Below, piece after piece: positions 27,601-35,001 of a stretch of DNA of 64,000 nt (the stretch's first letter is position 1; every line of letters starts with the position of its first letter). The notes under the pieces are model-generated. The model worked only from the letters and a program-made list of their open reading frames with translations. It was not told the origin of the DNA and did not search any database. The translations under genes were made by a program, and so were the position numbers. Source of the stretch: an uncultured Bacteroides sp. (GTDB lineage Bacteria > Bacteroidota > Bacteroidia > Bacteroidales > Bacteroidaceae); NCBI GenBank assembly GCA_902492205.1, contig CABUKU010000001.1:62001-126000 (forward strand), given 5' to 3'.

Positions 27601-28211
27601 ATCAACTTACTGTCTTCTACCAAAATGATTTTAGACAAATTCTCCTTTGCCGGGAAGTTTTTTGTTTTATAACCGACATAAGAAACAACAATAGTTGAAG
27701 ATTCAGGAACTTTGGATAGCATATAATTTCCATCAAGGTCTGTTATTGTACCGTTTGTAGTTCCCTGCACCACAATGCTGGCTCCAATAATAGGTTCACC
27801 TTTATCATCATATACAACACCGGAAATATTCTTCGTTTTTCCATCTTGTATTTCGTTGCTTCCGGCTTTGTGTTTACTTACAGCAATCGTATTGTTAGTC
27901 CTATTGAAATAAAGTTGAGATTGAGAAGTTATCTCATTTAATATCTGTTGCAAACTTGCTGCCTTAACATCGATAGATACACGGGGAGCTTTATTCACTG
28001 TTCCCTGATCATAGAAAAATTTAAAGTTGGTAATCTTGCTTATTTTGTTGAAAACATTCTCCACAGACTCATTTTGTACCTTAAGAGTTATATTGTTTTC
28101 TTTCAACTCCTGAGCATATAAAGGAGAGGTACAGAGGCATGAGAATAGTAAAAAAGCTAAAAACAGAACGCTATTTATGCGTTTCTTTTTATAAATAGGA
28201 ATAATATTCAT
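24651..28211 (-). CDS. SusC/RagA-family TonB-dependent transporter with STN signalling domain
   Basis: An 1186-aa outer-membrane beta-barrel importer. Domains in order: a signal peptide to about residue 33, an STN (secretin/TonB N-terminus) domain (~37-115, ending NNTIAVSKH), a carboxypeptidase-regulatory-like domain (~128-205, with GASIVVQGTTNGTITDLDG), the plug (~212-330, with KDASSSAIYGSRGSNGVVLI), then the barrel to the C-terminal aromatic SIGVNLTF. The STN domain is the part that touches FecR-type anti-sigma factors, and the gene lies directly after fecR and an ECF sigma gene. It should therefore both import the ligand and report it. Confidence 0.94.
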   Translation of the reverse strand: MNIIPIYKKKRINSVLFLAFLLFSCLCTSPLYAQELKENNITLKVQNESVENVFNKISKITNFKFFYDQGTVNKAPRVSIDVKAASLQQILNEITSQSQLYFNRTNNTIAVSKHKAGSNEIQDGKTKNISGVVYDDKGEPIIGASIVVQGTTNGTITDLDGNYMLSKVPESSTIVVSYVGYKTKNFPAKENLSKIILVEDSKLIDEVVVVGYGVQKKRDVTTAISSVRASDLEGQPVTSMAEAMVGKMPGVQVTQGTGAPGSALQIKVRGTGTITAGTSPLYVVDGVPLAKESLNTFNMNDVESIEVLKDASSSAIYGSRGSNGVVLITTKKGKEGKATVTYNGYYGWQTVSRKIDMLNAYEYADLVKDARNNSYSDKMESVNNKLIAQGKSPIPYSINDNNGLRLQNCNDVNTIIPMEIVPYLEGKQGLIDTDWQDEIFRTAGMQNHTVSVSGGTPKVKYYASLDYLGQEGIIVNSDFNRYSARLNLDVTEGIFKFGIALNPSFVKKNSVQADGAYNKDNGGIIASALHSSPIFPVYNADGSFCFAQNSWSGDTQTVLPNGKTKGGNNQTQAWNPVALAMLQKDETRATRIFGNVYAEVAFLPSLKYRANFGVDLYSDAEDTFRPSTIPLSNKAGNPESIPEAKSNTSRLYNWLFEQTVNFTKDFNGHSISALGGWTMQYQKNESNYAFANGFITNNIPTLNAGTVTRGDSKASEWALLSGLARVQYSYNGKYMASGAIRADGASRFGKNNRWGIFPSASIGWRLSEENFMKSLTFIDDLKLRASYGLTGNFRIPNYGAQGEVGYYSYVLGGSSPTVVKGAAPKSMPNPDLKWEKTAQFNVGFDASLFNNRLTLGLDLYTSNTYDLLLDVPVPMTTGYKTRLENIGKVNNKGVEFNVATNHKFGDLTWEVNFNISKNINEVKQLGPGNADIIYTGSVNNAYFITRVGEPIGSYYLPVVEGVYKNQAEIDAAGKLAYKDSPTNYGLADARPGDFKFKDVNEDGILDILDTDRAIVGNYMPKFTYGFGTSLGWKGIDFSVGFQGVYGNKILNLSRRYFYNHEGNMNNYKGALNRWKSESDPGSGMNVRANRVSKGQNGTTSTWHVEDGSYLRVKNIVIGYTLPKVWTSKAFIQSARIYCSMQNPFTFTKYEGYNPEVTNSNDAVKTGEDYGVYPLAKTTSIGVNLTF

Positions 28212-28250
28212 AAATTTGTGTGTTTTAGTAATTTGACTAAAGTTATTAAA

Positions 28251-28299
28251 ATCACGAAAGCACGTGAAACGTTATTCAACAGGTCCAATTATTGAATAA
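28251..28299. promoter_or_regulatory. Clustered inverted repeats upstream of susC
   Basis: Two small palindromes lie 40-90 bases before susC: TCACGaaagcaCGTGA (28251-28266) and TTATTCAA..TTGAATAA (28272-28279 and 28292-28299). They are candidate regulatory sites in the region where an ECF-dependent promoter is expected. No promoter consensus could be set. Confidence 0.35.
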
Positions 28300-28314
28300 T
28301 CGTCCGGGCTTATG

Positions 28315-28345
28315 ATAGGAGTGTTCTTTTAAAGAATGCTCCTAT
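28315..28345. terminator. Hairpin between fecR and susC
   Basis: ATAGGAGTGTTC (28315-28326) pairs with GAATGCTCCTAT (28334-28345) through 12 positions with two wobbles and a TTTTAAA loop. On the plus strand a TTTTTG tract follows. On the minus strand, the direction of the operon, there is no T-tract, so it may be an attenuating structure that separates regulator from structural genes. Confidence 0.4.
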
Positions 28346-28408
28346 TTTTGATAAATCAGGTTTCTATTTTCATACACATTTTAGATTTCAAGGTTAAACA
28401 ATCAGGTT

Positions 28409-29398
28409 CTATTTATAAAGTAATATATTCCGACCTTGTTTTTTATATTTTACTCCACTTACATATTCAATGGATTTCAGTACCGATTCCAGACTCTTAT
28501 TATCATGCTCACCCGAAATAAGGTTATTAAACTCTTTATCCACAGCAAAGGTTATCCGACAATTGTAAACACGCTCCAGCTCCTTAGCTACATCACGAAT
28601 CGGAGTACTGTTGAAACGCAGTGTTCCTTTAATCCATCCCGCCACTTCGCGTTCCTCCTTCCGTTTGCTGTATTCGCCCGATATGGTATTAATAAGTACC
28701 TGTTCTTGGGCAACCAGCCTCATCATAGCTTCCGGCAAGTCTACTTGTACTTTTCCGCTTTCCACACTGACAGAAACTATTTCATCGGTAGGATAAGCTT
28801 TTACGTCAAAGCATGTTCCCAGTACCCGGACATCAAAGTTTCCTGTTTTAACAATGAAAGGCAATCTTTCATTACGAGCTACTTTAAAATATCCTTCCCC
28901 TTCCAATGCAATTTCCCGGGTTTCGCCCACAAAATGACTTGGATAACGAACCGATGAACAAGAGTTAAGAATCAAAATAGTGCCGTCGGGCAAAAGCAAT
29001 TGTTTCTTCTCACCAAACGAAGTTGTAATCTCGGCATAGGTGACTTTCTGTTTATCCATGTAATTCAAATAGCCGATACTGCCTAATATTATAAACGCAA
29101 CCGCAGCAACACTTGCAGCAACAGATATTACACGACGGAACCAAGTGCGTTTTGAATGTTCAATATGTTTCAGTAATTCATGAGCTTCTTTCTTATATTT
29201 CTCACGTTCCAAATCAGTACCAAGCTGCTGCGTACGGGATTCTTCCCAGACTTCAGTAGCCAAACCTTCAAACAGTTCACTATTCTCCTTATCACGAAGT
29301 CCGTTAAGCAAATTCTTTGCTTCTTCCTTCGTGTAAAGGTCATCTAAATAACGACGCAGATCTGATTTTTCTTCTTTACCGTTTTCCATATTCATCAT
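28409..29398 (-). CDS. FecR-family anti-sigma factor
   Basis: A 329-aa inner-membrane regulator. The N-terminal ~95 residues are cytoplasmic, charged and helical. One hydrophobic segment follows (VISVAASVAAVAFIILGSIG). The periplasmic part carries the FecR domain (AEITTSFGEKKQLLLPDGTI, SVRYPSHFVGETREIALEGE) and a C-terminal DUF4974-like domain (FNSTPIRDVAKELERVYNCR). It should hold the sigma factor inactive until the STN domain of the SusC partner signals ligand. It lies 74 bases after the sigma gene. Confidence 0.92.
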   Translation of the reverse strand: MMNMENGKEEKSDLRRYLDDLYTKEEAKNLLNGLRDKENSELFEGLATEVWEESRTQQLGTDLEREKYKKEAHELLKHIEHSKRTWFRRVISVAASVAAVAFIILGSIGYLNYMDKQKVTYAEITTSFGEKKQLLLPDGTILILNSCSSVRYPSHFVGETREIALEGEGYFKVARNERLPFIVKTGNFDVRVLGTCFDVKAYPTDEIVSVSVESGKVQVDLPEAMMRLVAQEQVLINTISGEYSKRKEEREVAGWIKGTLRFNSTPIRDVAKELERVYNCRITFAVDKEFNNLISGEHDNKSLESVLKSIEYVSGVKYKKQGRNILLYK

Positions 29399-29472
29399 TT
29401 AAGGCAATTAACTTTCGCCTTACATAAATTATACACCTATGCAAAGGAGAGCTAGGGTTGGATTAACATTTA

Positions 29473-30075
29473 TTACAAATTCAAACAAATCAAGATAAGT
29501 AGAATATCGGCATAGGTACCGGCATATTTAATTAAGTATGAGCGAATTACTTTCAAAGAAGAAGAAATATGCTCCTGAACTGTATTGACGGAAATACCTA
29601 AAGCATCGGCTATTTCCTTATGCGACATGAATGATTCACGACTCATTTCAAAAACTTCACGCTGACGGGGTGACAATTGTTCCATTGCATGATTAATGAT
29701 ATTCTTCAAATCATTAGCCACGACATTGTCTTTTGTACTGTCCGTATAGTCTATTGCTTGTGCAAGAATACTTTCTTTCAATTCATCTTCTCTGGACTCA
29801 TCGCGCAACTGGTTTAAAACACGATTGCGGACAATCGTATATAAATAAGAAGAGAATGAAGTATCGGGATTAATAAAACGGCGACTTTGCCACACCACAG
29901 TAAATGCATCCTGAAAAATATCTTCTGCGAAAGCACGCGATTTCACAAACTTCATTGCAAAATACAACAACCGATTTTTGTAGGCAGCATATAGTTCGCA
30001 AAAGGCGTCTTCATCACCGTCTATTAAGCGAATAACGAGTGTTCGTTCGTCTGCTAAAGAGTCTTTTGCATACAT
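29473..30075 (-). CDS. ECF RNA polymerase sigma factor (FecI-like)
   Basis: A 200-aa sigma-70 family member. Region 2 is YAAYKNRLLYFAMKFVKSRA followed by AEDIFQDAFTVVWQSRR. Region 4 is LSPRQREVFEMSRESFMSHK with the helix-turn-helix IADALGISVNTVQEHISSS. The ATG at 30075 (MYAKDSLADERT) is used; the open frame extends to a GTG at 30096, which sits on the promoter. It heads the sigma-FecR-SusC-SusD-GDPD-GDPD-GlpT set and should direct transcription of that operon. Confidence 0.93.
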   Translation of the reverse strand: MYAKDSLADERTLVIRLIDGDEDAFCELYAAYKNRLLYFAMKFVKSRAFAEDIFQDAFTVVWQSRRFINPDTSFSSYLYTIVRNRVLNQLRDESREDELKESILAQAIDYTDSTKDNVVANDLKNIINHAMEQLSPRQREVFEMSRESFMSHKEIADALGISVNTVQEHISSSLKVIRSYLIKYAGTYADILLILICLNL

Positions 30076-30095
30076 ATTAATATTAGTTTTGTGCA

Positions 30096-30103
30096 CAAAG
30101 GTA
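30096..30103 (-). promoter_or_regulatory. -7 box of the ECF sigma gene
   Basis: The minus strand reads TACCTTTG (TAnnTTTG), 20 bases upstream of ATG 30075. Confidence 0.5.
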
Positions 30104-30583
30104 TATTAATGATATTACAAACGTATGTAATTTAATCCATATAAAAAAATAACAAGCAACAATTAAGCAAGGGAGCTTCCTGTGCTAACTCCATACGGAA
30201 TAAAAGTTTAAAAAGTTAGCGTCACCCGTCACCAATTCGCTATAATCCCTTGCATCAAGTCGTTTCAAGGGTGATTGCAACTTTTTCGTTGGCGTCACTT
30301 TTGCCGTTTACCGTCACCCTTTTTGCAAATTTCACTGTTTTACTGCAAAAACTTCTCTCTTTATTTGATTTTTTCTTCCATTGATACAGACTCGTTACCG
30401 GGTAGTTCCATATATATTTATGCAGATAAACAGATCACTTGACAATTGTCGCGCAATCACTTGACAGTTGTCAAGTATGTACGCGACAATTGTCAAGTGA
30501 TTGCGCGACAACTGTCAAGCGGTTAACCCGACAGCAGTGCCGGACCTTCTTTAAGGGTTAAAGAAACAGAGATGATACCTTGT
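30104..30583. other. Long intergenic region with hairpin and tetrad array D
   Basis: No gene was found in ~480 bases. Around 30218-30320 the sequence repeats GTCACC-type words (30221, 30228, 30313) around a hairpin AATCCCTTG (30245-30253) / CAAGGGTGATT (30266-30276). Array D follows at 30436. The order hairpin element, then about 115 bases, then tetrad resembles the situation at 38.0-38.3 kb. Confidence 0.5.
30436..30523. repeat. Tetrad repeat D: four 22-bp palindromic units
   Basis: GACA occurs at 30441, 30463, 30485 and 30507, exactly 22 bp apart. Cores are CTTGACAATTGTCGCG, CTTGACAGTTGTCAAG, GCGACAATTGTCAAG and GCGACAACTGTCAAG. The first unit differs from that of array B at only one base. 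A degenerate fifth core (CCCGACAGCAGTGCCGG) may follow at 30527. It lies downstream of the DUF4348 gene. Confidence 0.9.
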
Positions 30584-31099
30584 TTAAGGATGTTTCTTTA
30601 TAAATTTCTCGTTCTTTTGCTGAACTTCATATACGGTTGCATCGAACTCACCTACCGGAACAGCTCCATAAACTATACCGTTATAGCAATCGGTCACATA
30701 CCATTTACCGTCTATCAAATCAAATATGACATTCAGATCCAGTTCCGATTCTTCCAAACCGGCTTCATATTCCACATGATCTTTTTCCTTCACGGCAAAG
30801 CGGCCGAAATAAACTCCATCTGTCGTAGAGATTTTAGAAACCTCAAAATCCTTTGCAGTAAGCAGCGGCCATTCGGCTTCGGTGAAAGGAACTTCTTTCT
30901 CATTCTCATTTTCATCTATCAAGAAAATAGGAGTGGCAAGAGGAAACTTAATGCGCGAAAGCTGAAACTCGGCACTCGAAGTAAATTTCTTCAGAAAAGA
31001 ATCAAAGCTTGCATCCGGCTGTTCCTGAGCAGTTGCCAAAGAACAATATCCAAGCACGGCAAAGAGAAAGAAAATGACAGCTAACCTACTCTTTTTCAT
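30584..31099 (-). CDS. DUF4348-type exported protein
   Basis: A 171-aa protein with a clear signal peptide (LAVIFFLFAVLGYCSLATAQ, then EQPD). The mature region has SFDSFLKKFTSSAEFQLSRIKFPL, WPLLTAKDFEVSKI and DLIDGKWYVTDCYNGIVYG, a pattern I associate with DUF4348 in Bacteroides. It probably forms a small NTF2-like or lipoprotein-like fold in the periplasm. No function is known to me. It is transcribed alone on the minus strand, followed by array D. Confidence 0.65.
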   Translation of the reverse strand: MKKSRLAVIFFLFAVLGYCSLATAQEQPDASFDSFLKKFTSSAEFQLSRIKFPLATPIFLIDENENEKEVPFTEAEWPLLTAKDFEVSKISTTDGVYFGRFAVKEKDHVEYEAGLEESELDLNVIFDLIDGKWYVTDCYNGIVYGAVPVGEFDATVYEVQQKNEKFIKKHP

Positions 31100-31201
31100 C
31101 TACTTAAATGATTTAATTGTTGCTTATAGTTTTTCGCTGCAAATATATATGATAATCTTCTAATTATCATAGGGAAAGGAGTGAATTTATTGTGCCGTCT
31201 A

Positions 31202-32188
31202 TTACTTATTAATCAAATATGTTCCTAATGTATTATCTGTATAATGATATGCATAAACAACTCCATCTTCTTCGGAGACACAAAACGTAGTATAATATTT
31301 TCCGGGAAGATTATATACCGATATAGGTTTGATAACCGGAAAAACTTCAAACTTAATAATTTGATTTACATTAAAGTCATTATTACTATAATCAATTAGC
31401 AAAATATACAAATGCCGATTAGTAACGTAAATATCTTCACATAAATGACGATAAGAATTATCTTCTTGGTCTGGTTTTTTTTCAATAGCACGAAGCGATC
31501 TTTGTACTTGAAGAATACTAGAATAATCATACTGAACAATCTGTTCAAGGCTATCTTGATTATATATTTCTATATAAGGCAAATTGTTTGAAACAACAAT
31601 GAGTTTATTGTCTATTTTTGCTGTAAACCTATTATTTCGTATTAATGTTTGTTTAGGAGTTGGAAATTCATATGTCTTTCCAAATAAAGTTTGTTTTTTT
31701 GTATATATATTATATTTTGATAAAGGCGTTTCTGCTATGGATGAACAACCGATAATAGTTGTATCCATAAAACAGTATCTATAACTTGGATCAAATAAAA
31801 TAGAATTGCCAATTAATGTCTCTGATGCAGATATTCCACTAGTTAAAAACACATTAACTCTCCTATTAGACACATTTAATACAGAAATAAGAGAGTCATG
31901 AATGGCAAACTGATTTATGCCGAGTAACTCATTGGGGCCCTTTCCCTTTCTTCCAAATATTCTTTCGAACTCAAGGTTCTTATTTAAAGAAATTATTTGA
32001 TCATATACAGGATTTGAAAAATATAGTTTCTCATCATAAAACGTTAAACACTTGATATCATGCAAAAAAAGTGTATCAACAATAACGTCCACTTGCTTAG
32101 ATTTCACAAGGTTATAAACAGGCAATTTTTCGTAACTACATTGTATCAAAGATAAACATAGAGCTAAGATTAAAAAGATGTTTTTCAT
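31202..32188 (-). CDS. Six-bladed beta-propeller lipoprotein (BF3886/DUF5128-like)
   Basis: A 328-aa protein with a lipoprotein signal (IFLILALCLSLIQCSYEKLP, lipobox Cys near 17). Repeated short strands follow: KCLTFYDEKLYFSNPVYDQI, SLNKNLEFERIFGRKGKGPN, FAIHDSLISVLNVSNRRVNVF. The GxxGxGPNEL element is common in these propellers. The codon and base content is more AT-rich than the neighbours. ATG 32188 is chosen over an upstream one because it gives the signal peptide. It is 95 bases downstream of an NVEALA peptide gene, a pairing often seen in Bacteroides, and the two may be transcribed together. The ligand is unknown. Confidence 0.8.
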   Translation of the reverse strand: MKNIFLILALCLSLIQCSYEKLPVYNLVKSKQVDVIVDTLFLHDIKCLTFYDEKLYFSNPVYDQIISLNKNLEFERIFGRKGKGPNELLGINQFAIHDSLISVLNVSNRRVNVFLTSGISASETLIGNSILFDPSYRYCFMDTTIIGCSSIAETPLSKYNIYTKKQTLFGKTYEFPTPKQTLIRNNRFTAKIDNKLIVVSNNLPYIEIYNQDSLEQIVQYDYSSILQVQRSLRAIEKKPDQEDNSYRHLCEDIYVTNRHLYILLIDYSNNDFNVNQIIKFEVFPVIKPISVYNLPGKYYTTFCVSEEDGVVYAYHYTDNTLGTYLINK

Positions 32189-32283
32189 TTTTGATTCTTG
32201 TCTGTCAAAATTAATACCATTCAAAATGATAGTATTTTATAATCATAGTATAAAAAGTAAATGTTAAAAAGGAGGTTCTTATT

Positions 32284-32586
32284 CTAACACAGTGTTTCTT
32301 TCCCATCACATTTTACACCTTTACATTCATATCCCCATCCATCTTTAAGAGATTCACACTTATTTACACCAGTACAGGATACCTTTTTATTGCTTAAACT
32401 ACCACAGCATTTTAACTCAACAGAACACGAATATCCACCATCGCTTTCACCGTTTGCCAATGCATCAATATTTACCAATAATAAAGGAGAAAGAGTTTTA
32501 TTAGCATTCATACTCATTTTAAATACAATTACTGATACCACAGATAAAATGGCAAAACTGAAAAAAATAATCTTCTTTAGTTTCAT
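32284..32586 (-). CDS. NVEALA-class cysteine-rich peptide precursor
   Basis: A 100-aa small protein. It has an N-terminal hydrophobic segment (IIFFSFAILSVVSVIVF) then the motif LVNIDALANGES, a version of the NVEALA leader signature in which the sequence after the motif is variable and cysteine-rich. Eight cysteines follow (YSC, KCC, VSC, NKC, YEC, VKC, TLC), with Gly-, Lys- and Ser-rich spacing, so four disulfides are possible. It is presumably exported and cut near the motif. The family is known by its leader but, as far as I know, its activity is not. Sits upstream of the beta-propeller lipoprotein gene in AT-rich DNA. Confidence 0.8.
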   Translation of the reverse strand: MKLKKIIFFSFAILSVVSVIVFKMSMNANKTLSPLLLVNIDALANGESDGGYSCSVELKCCGSLSNKKVSCTGVNKCESLKDGWGYECKGVKCDGKETLC

Positions 32587-32908
32587 AACTTATTTGTTTA
32601 TAATTAATTATTTAATTTGATTTTATTCGCCACTCGTATTTTCGAAATTAGAACCCTAATTCCCTTTAGGAGTCAAAATTGAAAACATATGTTTGTAAAT
32701 TGAAGCATAAATAAACTTTGCTTCTTTGATGTTTCAAAATTAAGCTTAAAAAGTAAAGAGTACTATTTTTATTCTAAGATTATTCTAAGAAATTCCATTT
32801 AGAACTAAGATTTTTCTAAAATATGCCTTTATCTTGCTACAATGAAGATTTTATTTCCCAATTTGCACCTCATTAATAATCAGTAGCAGTTAAAACAAAA
32901 TTTAGAAT
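32587..32908. other. AT-rich intergenic region with repeated TTCTAAGA words
   Basis: No gene was found in ~320 bases. TTCTAAGA or close variants occur about three times between 32770 and 32820. TTCTAA..TTAGAA also forms a small inverted repeat there. No TAnnTTTG box was found for the NVEALA gene. Confidence 0.4.
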
Positions 32909-34180
32909 TTATTGCTTGCTTTTCAAAAACTCAAAACCTATCCGGCAATACAAACATTTCTTCTTATCACAGTATTCTTTCTTCAATTGCAACAGTGCTT
33001 GCGAATCGGCTGCATTGCCAACTTTCAAGCCTATTTCATTCCACATTCTCGTTACATAATTATTCTCCGATTTCAGTTCCGTCAGGAAACACTCTGCACG
33101 TTCACACAGTGCTTCTTCCCCCTTGTATCGTCCGTAAGCATAAAGGAAAGGTACCACGGTATTGATAACAATCAAATTCAGCGAAGAGTCACTCAAGCTT
33201 TTAGTCCGGCGGGGAGACGGATTATAAAACTGATAATGTGTCTCCCAATAATCAGAAGTACGCGAGCGCAAAATTGCTTTCACTTGTTTCACGGTTTCAG
33301 CTTCCATGACACGTGAAAACAATCCTCTTTCCTGATAATAAAGGAAAGCAGATTGGGCTATCCGCACATGAGGAAAGTTACCGGGACGGAGACGAAGGAA
33401 ACGCCACAATGAAGCATCCATTACATCCAATTCGAATTTATGTTTCATGTAAGCAAACTCCTTCTGCAATTTACGGTAATACTCATCCTCTATTTCTTCT
33501 TCCAACAAACCTGCCTGACCAAAAAAGACAGCTTCTATCTGAAACAGGTTATCCCTGTGTTTATCTACTGCACGCAAGGGAATCATGCCTGCCCACTGTT
33601 CAAAAGCATCACCATTCAGCCCAAAGCCGAAATTGCGTGCCAGTGTGATAAAAAAAGTATCTTCCCAACTTCCACCGCTTTTCTTTAAACGCTCCATTAT
33701 AACGTCAGCCTTTGCCGAAAACCGTTCGGTTTGGAGAGCCGACATCCACGAGTGAAGCATCAGCGAAGGCAAAGATTTAACGATACGATAGCAGGGAGGG
33801 AAACGGTCTGCCTGCACAAGTATTTCAAAGTTACGTACAATCTGTTCGGGACAAACCAGCAGTATCTGGGGTATGAGTTCTCCATCCGTTCGGTATATGT
33901 CACAATCTGCATCGCCCACAACGTGGAGAATAACGGAATCATATGCTTTGTCCTTGTCATGCCCGTGCAGATGCCAGTCCGAAGCCCGGTCATGTATCTC
34001 TATGTTACCTATCCAGAGTGTTCCGTTTATCTTTATTTTTGCATTGAAGAAATCCGGTCCGGCATTGGTGTTATGTAGTCCGGTATCTATTACTTCTACG
34101 GGGAGTCCGTCTGTTGTTTTAAGTTCTTTTAAAGGAAATATCTTATGTTTCCACACATAGTGCAGTAGTTGCTCCATCAT
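32909..34180 (-). CDS. DUF2851 family protein
   Basis: A 423-aa soluble protein of the DUF2851 family. The conserved N-terminal block contains NAGPDFFNAKIKINGTLWIG, then NIEIHDRASDWHLHGHDKD and AYDSVILHVVGDADCDIYR, rich in acidic and histidine residues and reminiscent of PD-(D/E)xK-like nuclease cores. The C-terminus ends KKCLYCRIGFEFLKSK, with a YCD..CLYC pair that could bind metal. Function is not established. It is divergent from dapB. Confidence 0.75.
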   Translation of the reverse strand: MMEQLLHYVWKHKIFPLKELKTTDGLPVEVIDTGLHNTNAGPDFFNAKIKINGTLWIGNIEIHDRASDWHLHGHDKDKAYDSVILHVVGDADCDIYRTDGELIPQILLVCPEQIVRNFEILVQADRFPPCYRIVKSLPSLMLHSWMSALQTERFSAKADVIMERLKKSGGSWEDTFFITLARNFGFGLNGDAFEQWAGMIPLRAVDKHRDNLFQIEAVFFGQAGLLEEEIEDEYYRKLQKEFAYMKHKFELDVMDASLWRFLRLRPGNFPHVRIAQSAFLYYQERGLFSRVMEAETVKQVKAILRSRTSDYWETHYQFYNPSPRRTKSLSDSSLNLIVINTVVPFLYAYGRYKGEEALCERAECFLTELKSENNYVTRMWNEIGLKVGNAADSQALLQLKKEYCDKKKCLYCRIGFEFLKSKQ

Positions 34181-34230
34181 AAATTTTGTTGATAAGCGTG
34201 TAAAGTTAGCCGATTTACAGCGAAAACTTC

Positions 34231-34238
34231 TATCTTTG
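34231..34238 (+). promoter_or_regulatory. -7 box of the dapB-lepB operon
   Basis: TATCTTTG matches TAnnTTTG, 21 bases before ATG 34260. Confidence 0.55.
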
Positions 34239-34259
34239 CATCAATTAATTACACAAAGT

Positions 34260-34979
34260 ATGAAAATAGCATTAATAGGATATGGAAAGATGGGCAAGGA
34301 AATCGAAAAGATAGCCTTGAGCCGCGGACATGAGATAGTAAGCATCATTGATGTAAACAACCAAGGTGATTTTCAATCATCTGCCTTCAAATCTGCCGAT
34401 GTAGCTATTGAGTTTACAGCACCAACCGTTGCCTACAATAATTATATGAGGGCTTTCCAAGCCGGAGTAAAAGTGGTATCAGGCAGTACAGGCTGGATGA
34501 GCGAACACGGTGAAGAAATCAAGGAACTCTGCACCAAAGGCGGAAAGACCTTGTTCTGGGCTTCGAACTTCAGTCTGGGTGTAGCCATCTTCTCGGCTGT
34601 CAACAAGTATCTGGCAAAAATAATGAACCAATTCCCCGGCTATGATGTTTCCATGACCGAAACCCATCATGTACATAAGCTGGACGCTCCGAGTGGAACA
34701 GCTATCACCCTTGCCGAAGGTATCCTTGAAAATATGGAACGCAAAGACAAATGGGTGAAAGAAGAGGCCCATGCCGCCGATGAACTTCCTATCCATTCCA
34801 TCCGCGAAGGAGAAGTATTCGGCATTCATTCCATCCGCTATGACTCGGAAGCCGACAGCATCACCATTACCCACGATGCAAAAAACAGAAAAGGCTTTGC
34901 ACTGGGTGCCGTATTGGCAGCAGAATATACACACGCTCATGAAGGTTTCTTGGGAATGAGTGATTTATTTAAGTTCTGA
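34260..34979 (+). CDS. dapB: 4-hydroxy-tetrahydrodipicolinate reductase
   Basis: A 239-aa NAD(P)H-dependent reductase of the diaminopimelate/lysine pathway, which supplies cell-wall peptide precursors. The Rossmann start is ALIGYGKMGKEIEKIA. The catalytic segment TETHHVHKLDAPSGTAI contains the conserved His and Lys. GVAIFSAVNKYLAKI lies in the middle. Length is a little short of the E. coli enzyme (273), as in Bacteroidetes. ATG 34260 is used rather than an upstream in-frame codon. It is first of a four-gene run with lepB. Confidence 0.94.
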   Translation: MKIALIGYGKMGKEIEKIALSRGHEIVSIIDVNNQGDFQSSAFKSADVAIEFTAPTVAYNNYMRAFQAGVKVVSGSTGWMSEHGEEIKELCTKGGKTLFWASNFSLGVAIFSAVNKYLAKIMNQFPGYDVSMTETHHVHKLDAPSGTAITLAEGILENMERKDKWVKEEAHAADELPIHSIREGEVFGIHSIRYDSEADSITITHDAKNRKGFALGAVLAAEYTHAHEGFLGMSDLFKF

Positions 34980-35001
34980 ACGACGTATAAATAAAAAAGC
35001 A

